Shown: in pieces, positions 8,944 to 18,362 of the stretch | Layout of the letters: each line of letters begins with the position of its first letter | How positions within the stretch are numbered: the stretch's first letter is position 1 | From: Serratia sp. PL17 | GTDB lineage: Bacteria; Pseudomonadota; Gammaproteobacteria; Enterobacterales; Enterobacteriaceae | Direction: 5' to 3' | Length of the DNA: 64,000 bases | Assembly (NCBI RefSeq): GCF_017832355.1 | Contig: NZ_JAFIBY010000001.1 | Location: forward strand, 1,178,001-1,242,000 | Notes under the pieces: generated by a model | Seen by the model: only the letters and a program-made list of their open reading frames with translations | Database searches by the model: none | What the model was told of the DNA's origin: nothing | Program-made: the position numbers and the translations under genes

Positions 8944-10386
8944 TTATTTTTGCAATCGTTGAGGTGCGTTCGTCAGTGGTGCCGCCGGGGAGGTTCTTTG
9001 TCGGACCTCGTTACCTGCGTTGGCATTCAGGGTTGCGCTGTCGATCACGGCTACCACGGCAATCACGCCGATGACCACGAAAGCCCACTGAAAATCGGCC
9101 AACGGAATACGCTCAGCGGACTGCGGCATCAGCATCTCCGTTACTCTCAATGCCAGCGCGCCGACGGCAATCCCCAGCCCGCTGCCCATTTGTTGTGACA
9201 CATTAAACAGGGTATTGGCGCCGCTCATCTGTGATTGCGGTACTTCCGAAAATGCCAGTGTATTGAGCGCGGTAAACTGCATGGATCGCGTCAGACCACT
9301 GACGAACAACAGTGCCAGAATCAACCAGGTTGGCGTCTGTGGCGTCAATAGTGCACAAGCGAAAATCGTGGCGGCATTTAGCAGGCCATTCACCACCAAC
9401 GTGGTGCGAAAGCGAAACCGGTAAAGTACCGCGGAGGTAAAGGGCTTCATCACCAGGTTACCGGCGAATACCGCCAGTACCAATAATCCGGCGTCAAAGG
9501 CGTTCAGGCCAAAACCGATCTGAAACAGCAGCGGTAACAAGAAAGGTACGGCACCAATGGCGATGCGGAACAACGTCCCACCCCATATAGTGACGGCGTA
9601 ACTTTTTATTCGCATGGCCCACAGCGTGATCAAGGGGTACGCGGCGCGTTTGGCATGGCGAACCGCCAGCGCACCGAGTGCCAGACTGCCAAGAAGGCAT
9701 AGCGCAGGCACCAGCCAAGACAACTGCGGATGGCTGATCAGATCCAGACCAAACATCAGACCAAAACAGGCAACGCCGGTCAGTACAAAACCGAGGGTGT
9801 CAAAGGGAACGCCTTTCTGTGGTGCTTCCTGTGGGATCAGTCGCCATGCCAACCACAGCGCGGCCATGCCCAAGGGCACGTTGAGAATAAAAATCCAGTG
9901 CCACGAGGCATAGGTCGTAATAAAACCGCCGACGGGAGGGCCGAGGATAGGGGCGACCAATCCAGGCCAGGTAATGGTGGCGATGGCTTTGATCAAATCG
10001 GGTTTGGCGGTGTTGCGCAGTACCACCAGCCGGCCGACAGGCACCATCAGAGCACCGCCGAAGCCTTGCAAGATACGGGCAGCGGTAAAGGTAGGCAGGT
10101 TAATACTGGCCGCACACAACACGGATGCCAGTGTAAAAATCAACACCGCGGCGGCAAAGATATTGCGTGCACCAAAGCGGTTGGCAATCCAGCCGCTGGC
10201 GGGAATAAACACCGTTAGCGTCAAAATGTAAGCTGAAATACCGATGTTCATGTCTACCGGCCGTACGCCGAAAGCCGCTGCCATTTGTGGCATGGCGGTG
10301 ACAATCACAGTGCCGTCGAGGTTTTCCATAAAAAAGGCACCGGCCACCAAGAGAGGCAACGCACTTGCACGTGAAAAAAAGCTCAT
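8944..10386 (-). CDS. DHA2-family MFS transporter, HsrA/YieO-like
   Basis: Predicted 14-helix exporter of 480 residues. The opening (LLVAGAFFMENLDGTVIVTAMPQM), the motif-A region (SGWIANRFGARNIF) and GLVAPILGPPVGGF resemble E. coli HsrA/YieO. The start is uncertain: the ATG at 10386 places the first membrane helix near the N-terminus, while an in-frame TTG lies 60 bp upstream; neither has a strong ribosome site. It lies downstream of fecA on the same strand, where other fec loci carry fecBCDE, but a hairpin separates the two. A role in citrate or iron handling would be a guess; drug or metabolite efflux is the default. Confidence 0.82.
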   Translation of the reverse strand: MSFFSRASALPLLVAGAFFMENLDGTVIVTAMPQMAAAFGVRPVDMNIGISAYILTLTVFIPASGWIANRFGARNIFAAAVLIFTLASVLCAASINLPTFTAARILQGFGGALMVPVGRLVVLRNTAKPDLIKAIATITWPGLVAPILGPPVGGFITTYASWHWIFILNVPLGMAALWLAWRLIPQEAPQKGVPFDTLGFVLTGVACFGLMFGLDLISHPQLSWLVPALCLLGSLALGALAVRHAKRAAYPLITLWAMRIKSYAVTIWGGTLFRIAIGAVPFLLPLLFQIGFGLNAFDAGLLVLAVFAGNLVMKPFTSAVLYRFRFRTTLVVNGLLNAATIFACALLTPQTPTWLILALLFVSGLTRSMQFTALNTLAFSEVPQSQMSGANTLFNVSQQMGSGLGIAVGALALRVTEMLMPQSAERIPLADFQWAFVVIGVIAVVAVIDSATLNANAGNEVRQRTSPAAPLTNAPQRLQK

Positions 10387-10523
10387 GGCAGAGCGCACCG
10401 GATGGCGTACAGACGGAATGCGGACATGGCAGAAATCCCGTTTCAAAAATGTTAAAGCCGGAAGGGTTTTTGAGCATAGCGCATTGGGCAGAGGTTAAAA
10501 AGAGGTTGAGCAGGTGATAATTA

Positions 10524-10546
10524 GCGGGCGCAGTGATTGCGCCCGC
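10524..10546 (-). terminator. Hairpin after fecA
   Basis: GCGGGCGCA and TGCGCCCGC form a 9-bp GC-rich stem around GTGAT, immediately after the fecA stop. The following T tract is poor, so it may attenuate or protect the 3' end more than terminate fully. Confidence 0.55.
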
Positions 10547-10553
10547 GGGGGAA

Positions 10554-12875
10554 TTAGAACTTTACAGAGCCTTGCAGATACAGGGTACGTGGCTGACCGA
10601 TGTACAGCCCCTTGTTGTTATCGTCGTAAGCGCGGGTGAAATATTCGTGGTTAAACAGGTTCTTAACCCCGACACCCAGGTTTAGCCCGGCCATTTCCGG
10701 CCCAAAGTCATAGGCGGCGCGCATGCCCCACAGCATATAGCCAGGAATGCGACCGGTGCTGCCGTCAGCACTTTCCGCCACCGTGTTGGCGTTATCGGCA
10801 AACTGGCTGGACTGGAATTCACCGTTGAGGTTAAACAGCCAATGACCCGGGGTGTAATCCAGTCCCAGAGTCCCCTTATGCTTTGGTGAGAACGGCACCT
10901 GATTTCCCCGGTAAGCGCCGTCTTCGCGGATAGTCGCGTCGACATAGGCATAGCTGGCGTATACCGTCATATCATCAAGTGTCGGTGTCAGCTGCGACAG
11001 ATCATAACGCAGGCTGCCTTCCAGTCCGGCGTGGCGGGTTTTGCCGCGTGCGGTAACGCTGTCGGTCACCTGATTGGAATCGTACTGATTATTGAAGTTG
11101 ATCAGGAAGAGACCGATTTCACCCTGCAGCGCATCGCCCTCGTAGCGTGTCCCCAATTCCCAAGTGCGCGCCTTTTCCGGCTCGATATTACCGCTGTCGA
11201 CTGCTTTGCCCATCTGGCTGTATTGCACGGTCCCGAATGAGCCTTCCGTGTTCGCGTACACATTCCAGTATTCATTCAGGTGATACATCACGTTCAGCGC
11301 TGGCAGGGGCGCGTTGTAGCTCACATCCAGGCGGTTATTCTTGATGTAGTTGTTCTGATACGAGGTGATATGCTCGTAACGCATACCCGGTGTGATGGTC
11401 CAGTCGCCGATATCAATACGATCATCGATATAAAAGGCGTGGGCATCGGTACCGGATTGGGTATCACGATCGTAAGGGCTACGGGTTGACGGCAGAACGC
11501 CGTTGCTGGCCTTACTGTAATAACGCAGCTCGTGGGTGGACTCGCTCACATAACGGTAGCCCACGCCAACTTCATGCGCCGATTGCCCCCAGCGGAAGCT
11601 CTGGCTGTAACGTGGCTCCACGCCGCGCACCCAGTATTCACGCGGAGACAGTGTCAGGTTCTTGCCCTGATCCAGATAACCGCTGCGCAGGGTATAGGTA
11701 TAGAAACTTTGCACATCGAATTTGTGTTGCTGGTCGGGCTGGTACCGGTAGCCAAAGTTCGCCAGCTGGCGACGGCCCCAGAACTTATCGTATGGGCGTG
11801 TCGATTGAAACGGGTTGGCATTGTAATCTGCCCGGCTCAGGCCGCCCGGCATGTCCGCTTCACCTTCATAATATTGCAGCAGGCTATTAAACGTATGCAC
11901 ATCGTTGGGGGCATAGCGGCTTTTCAGCATCACGTCGTCAATTTTGGTTGAACTGTGTTCGCGCCAGTCGCTGCCGCGCGTGCCGGAATAAAGCAGTGCG
12001 CTGCCAAAGCCATTATCCGCGGTGCCGCCGATCATCAGGTTGCCCGTTCCCTTTGGGTGATCCTGACGAGACGTCGGGCTCAGTTGGCCCTGCATACCGG
12101 CCTCCATGCCGAAGGTCTCCGGGATGGCCCGAGTGACAAAGTTGACCACGCCACCGACGCTCTGTGGCCCATAACGAACGGCACCGCCGCCCCGTACCAC
12201 ATCAACGGCATCCATATTGCCGAGGGAAACCGGCGCCAGCGACAGCTGCGGCTGGCCATAAGGGGCGAAGGGGACCGGGATCCCGTCCATCAATACCGTT
12301 GAACGGCTGGCCAGACGCGGGTTCAGGCCACGAATACCGAAATTGAGTGCCATATCGTGACTGCCGGTCCCGTTGTTTTCTGGCGCAACAACGCCGGGAA
12401 CGCGGTTCAACACTTCACGTAGCGTGGTAGCCCCGGTTTTGGCGAAGGCTTCACGGCGAACGACATCACGTGCCCCAGCGTGTTCGAACACGTCAATTTG
12501 CCGGCCTTCAGCCAGCCAGTCGCCCACAACGGTGATGTCTTGTTCTTTCTGCGCGATTGGGATATTGACCAGGGTGTAACCATTGCCACCGAGCGCCTTG
12601 GCCTGCAAACCGCTGCCCGCCAGCAGTGCGTTCAGCCCTTGGTCGAGGCTGTAATTACCCTTTAACCCTGGCGAATGCTTACCGGCGGTGAGCTTTCCGT
12701 CTACCGACAGCGCAATACCGGCATGCGCGGCAAAGGTCGTCAACGCACCATCCAGATCACCCGCAGGGATAGCGTACGCGGTGGGTGCCGGTTGTGCTGC
12801 CATCACCGGTAAAGCGAATGCCAGGCCCACGGCTATCGCCAGTGGTTGAAGCGGTTTTCCCCAAAAGTTGTTCAT
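10554..12875 (-). CDS. fecA: TonB-dependent ferric citrate receptor FecA
   Basis: Outer-membrane receptor for ferric dicitrate, 773 residues against 774 in E. coli. In order: signal peptide (about 1-26), N-terminal STN signalling domain (about 35-105) that contacts FecR, TonB box region (EQDITVVGDW), plug domain (RREAFAKTGATTLREVLNRVPGV; GIRGLNPRLASRSTVLMDGIPV) and 22-strand barrel ending in a C-terminal Phe (LQGSVKF). Similarity to E. coli FecA is high along its whole length, including the plug region that forms the citrate pocket. The start at 12875 has AGGAGAAGG upstream. The periplasmic and inner-membrane partners FecBCDE are not encoded next to it. Confidence 0.96.
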   Translation of the reverse strand: MNNFWGKPLQPLAIAVGLAFALPVMAAQPAPTAYAIPAGDLDGALTTFAAHAGIALSVDGKLTAGKHSPGLKGNYSLDQGLNALLAGSGLQAKALGGNGYTLVNIPIAQKEQDITVVGDWLAEGRQIDVFEHAGARDVVRREAFAKTGATTLREVLNRVPGVVAPENNGTGSHDMALNFGIRGLNPRLASRSTVLMDGIPVPFAPYGQPQLSLAPVSLGNMDAVDVVRGGGAVRYGPQSVGGVVNFVTRAIPETFGMEAGMQGQLSPTSRQDHPKGTGNLMIGGTADNGFGSALLYSGTRGSDWREHSSTKIDDVMLKSRYAPNDVHTFNSLLQYYEGEADMPGGLSRADYNANPFQSTRPYDKFWGRRQLANFGYRYQPDQQHKFDVQSFYTYTLRSGYLDQGKNLTLSPREYWVRGVEPRYSQSFRWGQSAHEVGVGYRYVSESTHELRYYSKASNGVLPSTRSPYDRDTQSGTDAHAFYIDDRIDIGDWTITPGMRYEHITSYQNNYIKNNRLDVSYNAPLPALNVMYHLNEYWNVYANTEGSFGTVQYSQMGKAVDSGNIEPEKARTWELGTRYEGDALQGEIGLFLINFNNQYDSNQVTDSVTARGKTRHAGLEGSLRYDLSQLTPTLDDMTVYASYAYVDATIREDGAYRGNQVPFSPKHKGTLGLDYTPGHWLFNLNGEFQSSQFADNANTVAESADGSTGRIPGYMLWGMRAAYDFGPEMAGLNLGVGVKNLFNHEYFTRAYDDNNKGLYIGQPRTLYLQGSVKF

Positions 12876-12941
12876 ACCTTCTCCTGATTTCTTCTATTTT
12901 TTGCTGCAGTGTTTTATCTGGAGTCGAATGAGAATGGAAAA

Positions 12942-12975
12942 GGGACAATCAAGAATGCGATTTTTTATCATTTTC
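12942..12975 (-). promoter_or_regulatory. fecA promoter region with FecI-type -10 and Fur-like box
   Basis: On the minus strand GATTGTCCC matches the GATTGTCC of the E. coli fecA promoter used by sigma FecI. Just upstream, GAAAATGATAAAAAATCGC resembles a Fur box. The -35 part is AT-rich and only loosely like the E. coli one. Confidence 0.5.
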
Positions 12976-12986
12976 ATTTAAATAAA

Positions 12987-13943
12987 TCAGGCGGGGACAA
13001 TTTTTAACCAGTAACGGGTAAAACTTTGCAGCCGTATCGGCAGGGTTTGGCTGAGTAAAAGAAGGGCGCGATCCGGCTCCCTCAGCGGGAAGCTGCCGCT
13101 AACACGAAAATTGGCAACGGCGGGATCGCATTCCAAACGGCCAGGGCGGTAACGCGCCAGTTCGGCAATCACCCGATCCAGCCGCCATTGGCTTACGTTG
13201 AGCACGCCGCGTGTCCAGCCATCAGCGATATCCAGCGTCTGCAGCGGGTTAAATGCGGTGGCGCTAAAGCTGATTTGCTCGCCGGCGTTAACCCGACGCT
13301 TCTCCTGCGGATACTGTGCCAGTTGGGCTTCCACGGCGTGTTCAATCACGGCCAACTGCGTTTGCCCCTCGCTTTCATGTACCAGAAAATGGGTGCCCAG
13401 TGCACGCATTGCGCCTTGTTGGCTTTCTACCCACAGAGGGCGGGTATCACGGCCGGTTATGAGGCTAATCTCACCGGTGTGCAGTACGATCAGCCGCTTT
13501 TCAGCGGTGTAGCGAACATCAACGGCGCTGGCGGTGTTTAACACCAGTTGGCTGCCGTCGCTAAGGATGATGGGTTTGATCTCACCCGTAGCGGTGCGGT
13601 AGTCAGCGCGCAGCTCACGCCCCAGCGGTGACTGATAGCCTAGCCAACTGCCGCCAACGCCGAGCAATAGCAGCAGGCTTTTCAACAGCGTGCGGCGATC
13701 CAACGAGCTGTGGCGATCGGCCTGATCGAGCGTGCGATAGCCGAATTTACCCGGTACGCCTTGTAATTGGCTTTGTAGCGCTTCAACCCGTTGCCAGGCC
13801 CAGCGGTGGTCATCGTGTTGTTGATGCCAGGTCTGCCATTGCTGTCGCTGGCGTTCGGTGACATTTTCATCACTTAACAGGGCAAACCAGTGAGCGGCCA
13901 TTTTCAGCGCATGGCGTTGTTCGGGGGTGATGTTATGACTCAT
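12987..13943 (-). CDS. fecR: FecR, transmembrane regulator of FecI
   Basis: Single-pass inner-membrane protein of 318 residues that relays ferric-citrate binding by FecA to the sigma factor FecI. The cytoplasmic N-terminus (QRHALKMAAHWFALLSDE, then several Trp residues) fits the anti-sigma domain. The membrane segment is residues 86-103, preceded by RRTLLK; this twin-arginine pattern is also in E. coli FecR, which is inserted by Tat. The periplasmic FecR domain follows (GEIKPIILSDGSQLVLNTASAV), and the ending LPIRLQSFTRYWLKI matches E. coli. The ATG overlaps the fecI stop (ATGA), so the two are translationally coupled. Confidence 0.94.
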   Translation of the reverse strand: MSHNITPEQRHALKMAAHWFALLSDENVTERQRQQWQTWHQQHDDHRWAWQRVEALQSQLQGVPGKFGYRTLDQADRHSSLDRRTLLKSLLLLLGVGGSWLGYQSPLGRELRADYRTATGEIKPIILSDGSQLVLNTASAVDVRYTAEKRLIVLHTGEISLITGRDTRPLWVESQQGAMRALGTHFLVHESEGQTQLAVIEHAVEAQLAQYPQEKRRVNAGEQISFSATAFNPLQTLDIADGWTRGVLNVSQWRLDRVIAELARYRPGRLECDPAVANFRVSGSFPLREPDRALLLLSQTLPIRLQSFTRYWLKIVPA

Positions 13944-14464
13944 TGCAGGTATTCGTTTTCCAGGCTGAACAGCAGGCAGTGCTCGGTGGCTTTTGCCATA
14001 TATTTCTTCACTGAACTGACTGAGACGCCAAGCCGCAAAGCGATGTCGGCATAACCCAACCCTTCAAGTTGCGACAGCAAAAAGGCCTGTTTGATTTTTG
14101 GGTCCAACCCGTCGAGCATGCTGTCGATCTGTTGTAGGCTTTCCAGCAAACATTGGCGTTGTTCCGGTGAGGGGGCAAGCGCTTCCGGCGCTAATGCGAG
14201 CATATCCAGATAGGCTCGCTCCAACGTTTTACGGCGGAAAAAATCGACCATGACCCGTTTGGCGAGCGTGACCAAGAAATCTTTAGGTTCACGGATGGTG
14301 GCGGCGGAATCACTTTTCAGGATCCGCAGGAACGTGTCTTGTGCCAAATCGTCGGCATCACATGCGCAGCCAAGCCGACGGCGTAGCCAGCCCTGTAGCC
14401 AACCATGGTGGGTTGTATAGAGGTGAGCTAGCGCTTCAGAGGGTGAAGGGGCTGTGGCTGACAT
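13940..14464 (-). CDS. fecI: ECF sigma factor FecI
   Basis: ECF sigma factor of 174 residues that directs RNA polymerase to the fecA promoter. Region 2 includes DADDLAQDTFLRILKS (core binding and -10 recognition). Region 4 (LEGLGYADIALRLGVSVSSVKKYMAKATEHC) forms the -35 helix-turn-helix. Both are close to E. coli FecI. Repression by Fur is likely from the box 43 bp upstream. The ribosome site is weak. Confidence 0.94.
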   Translation of the reverse strand: MSATAPSPSEALAHLYTTHHGWLQGWLRRRLGCACDADDLAQDTFLRILKSDSAATIREPKDFLVTLAKRVMVDFFRRKTLERAYLDMLALAPEALAPSPEQRQCLLESLQQIDSMLDGLDPKIKQAFLLSQLEGLGYADIALRLGVSVSSVKKYMAKATEHCLLFSLENEYLQ

Positions 14465-14506
14465 GGGTTCCGCGGTGAAGGTCTACTCTAAAAAAGATGC
14501 GCGGAT

Positions 14507-14526
14507 GATAATTGAGAATGGTTATC
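14507..14526 (-). promoter_or_regulatory. Fur box upstream of fecI
   Basis: GATAATTGAGAATGGTTATC has the symmetric GATAA...TTATC form of the Fur consensus and lies 43 bp before the fecI start codon. This is the expected control of fecIR by iron. Confidence 0.75.
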
Positions 14527-14563
14527 GTTTCAAGTTTGATGCCGTCCATGGCAACCGGTTCTC

Positions 14564-15643
14564 TTAACGTTCACTGAGTCGCTGTCCTGTTGCAGCGTCA
14601 AACAAGTGGATTGCATCACTGTTGGGAGCCAGGTACAGCAACTGACCGCTGTCTGCGTTGACTCGCCCGCTGAACTGTACGTGCAACGTGTAACTGCCCC
14701 AGGTGAGATGCAGCAGGCTGACATCGCCGGTGATCTCCATCAGCCGCAGCGTGGCGGCCGGTTGTTCGCTGGTTTCTACCAAACGGAAGTCATGCGGGCG
14801 CAGCCCAAGGATCACTTTGCTGCCTGGAACGGTTTGATGCCATTTCGCGGGCAGGGGAAACCATAACGTTCCGCAGGTTACGCCAGGACGATGGTCACGT
14901 GGCGTAACGACGCCCTCCAACAGGTTCATCGGCGGTGAGCCGATAAAACGGGCGACAAAGGTATCTGCCGGTGCATCGTAAATCTCCAGCGGTTTCCCTT
15001 GCTGCACGATATTGCCGTCTTTCATCACCACAATTTGGTCAGCCAGCGTCATGGCTTCGATCTGGTCGTGAGTGACATACACCGTGGTGGTTTTAAATTG
15101 CTGATGCAGGGATTTGATCTCGGCGCGCAGCTCCATACGCAGTTGGGCATCAAGGTTAGACAGCGGCTCATCGAACAAAAATACCTTCGGGTTGCGCACC
15201 ATGGCGCGGCCCATCGCCACCCGCTGGCGCTGTCCGCCTGACAGCTCTTTCGGGTAGCGCTGTAAAAGAGGGTCGATTGCCAAAATACGCGCGGCCTGTT
15301 GAACCTTGGTCTGTTGCTCGCTTTTTGGCACCTTCATCATCTGCATGTGGAACGCCATGTTTTCAGCCACCGTCAGGTGCGGGTAGAGCGCATAGCTCTG
15401 AAATACCATGGCGATATCGCGATCGGCCGGGTCCAGATCGTTAATTTTTTGCTTATCCAGCAGGATCGCGCCGTCGGTCAGCGTATCGAGCCCGGCCAAC
15501 AGACGCAGTAACGTGGATTTCCCGCAGCCAGAGGGGCCGACCAGCACGGTAAAACTGCCGTCGGGAATGGTCAGATCCAACGGATTCAGCACGCGCTGTT
15601 TACCGTAATATTTGGTGACTTTTACCAGCTCTACACTTGCCAT
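14564..15643 (-). CDS. MalK/UgpC-type sugar ABC transporter ATPase
   Basis: ATP-binding subunit of 359 residues for a carbohydrate importer of the CUT1 class. Walker A GPSGCGKST is at residues 37-45; the Q-loop (FQSYALYPHLTV), the signature LSGGQRQRVAMGRA, Walker B VFLFDEPLSNLD and the switch His (VTHD) follow. A C-terminal TOBE/regulatory domain (about residues 240-359) is typical of MalK relatives. It is the last gene of a five-gene operon; its ATG overlaps the kinase stop by one base. Substrate unknown. Confidence 0.92.
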   Translation of the reverse strand: MASVELVKVTKYYGKQRVLNPLDLTIPDGSFTVLVGPSGCGKSTLLRLLAGLDTLTDGAILLDKQKINDLDPADRDIAMVFQSYALYPHLTVAENMAFHMQMMKVPKSEQQTKVQQAARILAIDPLLQRYPKELSGGQRQRVAMGRAMVRNPKVFLFDEPLSNLDAQLRMELRAEIKSLHQQFKTTTVYVTHDQIEAMTLADQIVVMKDGNIVQQGKPLEIYDAPADTFVARFIGSPPMNLLEGVVTPRDHRPGVTCGTLWFPLPAKWHQTVPGSKVILGLRPHDFRLVETSEQPAATLRLMEITGDVSLLHLTWGSYTLHVQFSGRVNADSGQLLYLAPNSDAIHLFDAATGQRLSER

Positions 15644-16596
15644 CAGACCATTTCTCCGGCGCAGGTTTTCAGGGTGTTCCAGTCCAGGTACTGGCGCGGT
15701 GAACTGCTGATGGCGTGGCTTGCGGCGTGGATACCCCAGCGCAGCGCGACCGCAGCGGAATGGCCATACAGGCAGGCGGTCAGAAACCCCGCGTTAAAAC
15801 TGTCGCCGGCACCAATGGTGTCGACGACCTTGATCGGATGCGCCGCTGCTTGCAACAGGCGCTCTCCCCACCACATGCGAGCGCCGTCAGGGCCGCATTT
15901 CACCACACAGGCGGCATCGGTCGGTTGCTGCCGGTTCAGCGTGCGGGCGGCGGTGTAAAGGTCTTCATGACCGGCCATACCGCAGGTCTCCACTTCATTA
16001 AGCAACAGAATGTCGCAGAACGGCAGCCAGTCGGCGATCTGCCCGCGTAAAGCATCGCTCCAGCCCTGAGGTGGCCAGCCGGTATCCACCGCAATGCGGT
16101 AGCCGCGCTGGCGCAAGGTTTGCAGCAGCGCCGGATATTCCGCCATCAAGGTGGTGCACAAAAACGTGCCGCACAACAACACCGTGTCGCCAGTGCCGGC
16201 GAACAGCGGGATCTGATGCAGCACGTCGTCCTGGCTCAGGCGGGTGATATGGCCCTGATTGCTGAAAAAAGTGCGCTCGTTATCGGGGTGCGTTACACCG
16301 AAGGTCAGAGAGGTTTCACAACTGTAGGTCGGCCAGTACAGCGAGCTTTCCGGGAACAGCTGTGCCAGCCAGGGGCTGAAATAGTCGTTGCCCTGGTTGG
16401 CCACCAGCCGGTAAGGGGTTTCCAGCGCCGCCAGCGCCAGTGCGCAGTTGCCCGCCGAACCACCGGGGCGCAGTTCGCTGTGATCCAGCATCGCCTCGGT
16501 GCCTTTTTGCGGCCACTGTTGCAAAGTGCTCATGATCACGTCGACGTTGATATTGCCAACCACGTACAGTGTGGGTCTGGTGTTGGTGTTCATCAT
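15643..16596 (-). CDS. PfkB-family sugar kinase
   Basis: Carbohydrate or nucleoside kinase of the ribokinase fold, 317 residues. PfkB signature 1 is near the N-terminus (LRPGGSAGNCALALAAL) and signature 2, with the catalytic Asp, near the C-terminus (DTIGAGDSFNAGF). It presumably phosphorylates the sugar brought in by the ABC transporter in the same operon. The ATG at 16596 is chosen because AGGGA lies 7 bases upstream; an earlier in-frame codon at 16635 would run back into the upstream permease gene. The exact sugar cannot be read from the sequence. Confidence 0.88.
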   Translation of the reverse strand: MMNTNTRPTLYVVGNINVDVIMSTLQQWPQKGTEAMLDHSELRPGGSAGNCALALAALETPYRLVANQGNDYFSPWLAQLFPESSLYWPTYSCETSLTFGVTHPDNERTFFSNQGHITRLSQDDVLHQIPLFAGTGDTVLLCGTFLCTTLMAEYPALLQTLRQRGYRIAVDTGWPPQGWSDALRGQIADWLPFCDILLLNEVETCGMAGHEDLYTAARTLNRQQPTDAACVVKCGPDGARMWWGERLLQAAAHPIKVVDTIGAGDSFNAGFLTACLYGHSAAVALRWGIHAASHAISSSPRQYLDWNTLKTCAGEMV

Positions 16597-16615
16597 GTTA
16601 ATTTCCCTGAATAAA

Positions 16616-17455
16616 TTAGCCCTTGCTGCCGCCACTGGTTAAACCGCTAACCAGCGTTTTTTGCAGCCAGATGGCAATAAAAAGAGGTGGAATGGCGGCC
16701 AGAATGCCGACGGCGGCGATCAACCCGTCATCGGTGGCGCGACCGGCAGTGAAGCCGGCAATGGTGACAGGTAGCGTCTGTGCCTGAATATTGCTGGTGA
16801 ACAGCAATGCATAGAAAAATTCGTCCCAGGCCAGCAGCCAGCCAAACAGCGCGGAGGCGCCCAGTGCCGGTTTGGCCAGCGGCAGGGTGATGCGTAACAA
16901 CACCTGCCATTGCCGCAGCCCATCCAACCGCGCCGCCTGTTCGATATCTATCGGCAAGGCGTCGAACTGGTTTTTTAGCATCCAGGTGAGAAACGGCAAG
17001 ATCAGTGAGCAATAGACCAGCACCAAACCAATATGGGTATTCAACAAGGCTAACTGTTGCAAAATAAAGTACAGCGGCAAGACAAAAGCCACGGGGGGCA
17101 CCATGTAAATGGCCAGGCTGGCAAACAGCCAGCCGTCGCGTCCTGGGTAGCGTGAAAAGCTGAACGCTGCCGGGATCGCCAACAGTAATGAAATTAGCGT
17201 AGCGCCACAGGCCACCAGTAGGCTGTTGAATAGCGCGTGCAGAAACAAGGTACCCGGCTGGCCGGGCTGCAATGACAGCAGGCTGCCGTAGCGCGAAAAG
17301 TCCCACTGACGTGGCAGCCACTCCAGGGGCACTCGCGTCAGATCGGCCGAGGCACTGACGCTCATCAGAAACAGCCACAGCATGGGCGCAAGGATTGAAA
17401 CTGCCAGCAGCAGCGCGGCGCTGTAGCGCAGCACCAAACGAATGTTACGCTTCAT
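16616..17455 (-). CDS. Sugar ABC transporter permease (MalG-type)
   Basis: Inner-membrane permease of 279 residues with six hydrophobic segments. The EAA loop that docks the ATPase is seen as EQAARLDGLRQWQVLLRITLPLAKPA. It resembles MalG-type CUT1 permeases and pairs with the upstream permease. The start at 17455 has AAGGAG and overlaps the upstream gene by 11 bp, indicating coupled translation. Confidence 0.92.
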   Translation of the reverse strand: MKRNIRLVLRYSAALLLAVSILAPMLWLFLMSVSASADLTRVPLEWLPRQWDFSRYGSLLSLQPGQPGTLFLHALFNSLLVACGATLISLLLAIPAAFSFSRYPGRDGWLFASLAIYMVPPVAFVLPLYFILQQLALLNTHIGLVLVYCSLILPFLTWMLKNQFDALPIDIEQAARLDGLRQWQVLLRITLPLAKPALGASALFGWLLAWDEFFYALLFTSNIQAQTLPVTIAGFTAGRATDDGLIAAVGILAAIPPLFIAIWLQKTLVSGLTSGGSKG

Positions 17456-18353
17456 CGGCGAGGCTCCTTCGGCGCTGACGGAACAGCATCAGCATGTACA
17501 GCGCGATCAATAACCCGCACAACAGCGTCATCAACACCGCATAGGCGGCACCGCTGCCGGCGCGCAGATAACTGAATGATTCCTGATACACGAAGAAACT
17601 GAGGGTTTTGGTACTGTCCATCGGCCCGCCGCGCGTCATCACGTAAATAATGTCGAACACCTTGAAGGCGTCAATGGTACGTAATACCAGAGCCACCGCC
17701 AGCGGTGCCAGAATGGCGGGCAGGGTGATGGCGCGAAACCGACGCCAGGCAGAGGCCCCGTCCAGCCGCGCAGCCTCGTACAAATCGTCTGGGATGGATT
17801 GCAACGCCGCCAGCGTCAGCAGGGTAATCAGCGGGTAATTCTTCCAAATATCCGCCAGCATCACCGCGTTAAGTGCCGAAGCGGGATCGCCCAGCCAACT
17901 GCGGTAGTGATCAATTACGCCAAGCTGGGTCAACAGTGCGTTGATACTGCCGTAATCCGGGTTGAAATTCAGCCGCCACATGGTGGCATTAACGATGGTG
18001 GGTAGCGCCCAGGGCAGAATAACCAGTACCCGCAGAAGGTTACGCCCATGGAATTTTTGGTTAAGCAGCAACGCGACCAATACGCCAATCACGCCTTCAA
18101 ATGCCACTGACACCAGGGTGAAATACAATGTACGCCACAGGGCAGCCTGGAAATCCGGATCGGTCAGCGCATAAAAAAAGTTGTCCATACAGACCCAGGC
18201 CGGCGTTACGCCATCGCCCACCAGCGCCGCATCGGTAAAGCTCAGCCATAGCGTACGGGCCAGCGGCCAGGCGGTTAGCAGCAGCATCATCAGTAGCATG
18301 GGTGCTAACAGCACCCATGCCTGACGCCGCTCACGTTGGGGAAAAGTGAGCAT
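17445..18353 (-). CDS. Sugar ABC transporter permease (MalF-type)
   Basis: Inner-membrane permease of 302 residues. Its EAA loop is EAARLDGASAWRRFRAITLPAI, near residues 200-221. Several hydrophobic helices precede and follow, as in the MalF-like branch of CUT1 permeases. The second ATG (18353) is preferred to the one at 18359 because AAGGA lies 7 bases before it. It follows the binding-protein gene by 9 bases. Confidence 0.9.
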   Translation of the reverse strand: MLTFPQRERRQAWVLLAPMLLMMLLLTAWPLARTLWLSFTDAALVGDGVTPAWVCMDNFFYALTDPDFQAALWRTLYFTLVSVAFEGVIGVLVALLLNQKFHGRNLLRVLVILPWALPTIVNATMWRLNFNPDYGSINALLTQLGVIDHYRSWLGDPASALNAVMLADIWKNYPLITLLTLAALQSIPDDLYEAARLDGASAWRRFRAITLPAILAPLAVALVLRTIDAFKVFDIIYVMTRGGPMDSTKTLSFFVYQESFSYLRAGSGAAYAVLMTLLCGLLIALYMLMLFRQRRRSLADEA

Positions 18354-18362
18354 TGTCATTCC

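Noticed and set aside
10554-12875. Generic siderophore receptor
   Set aside because: Near-complete match to FecA including the STN domain and adjacent fecI and fecR.
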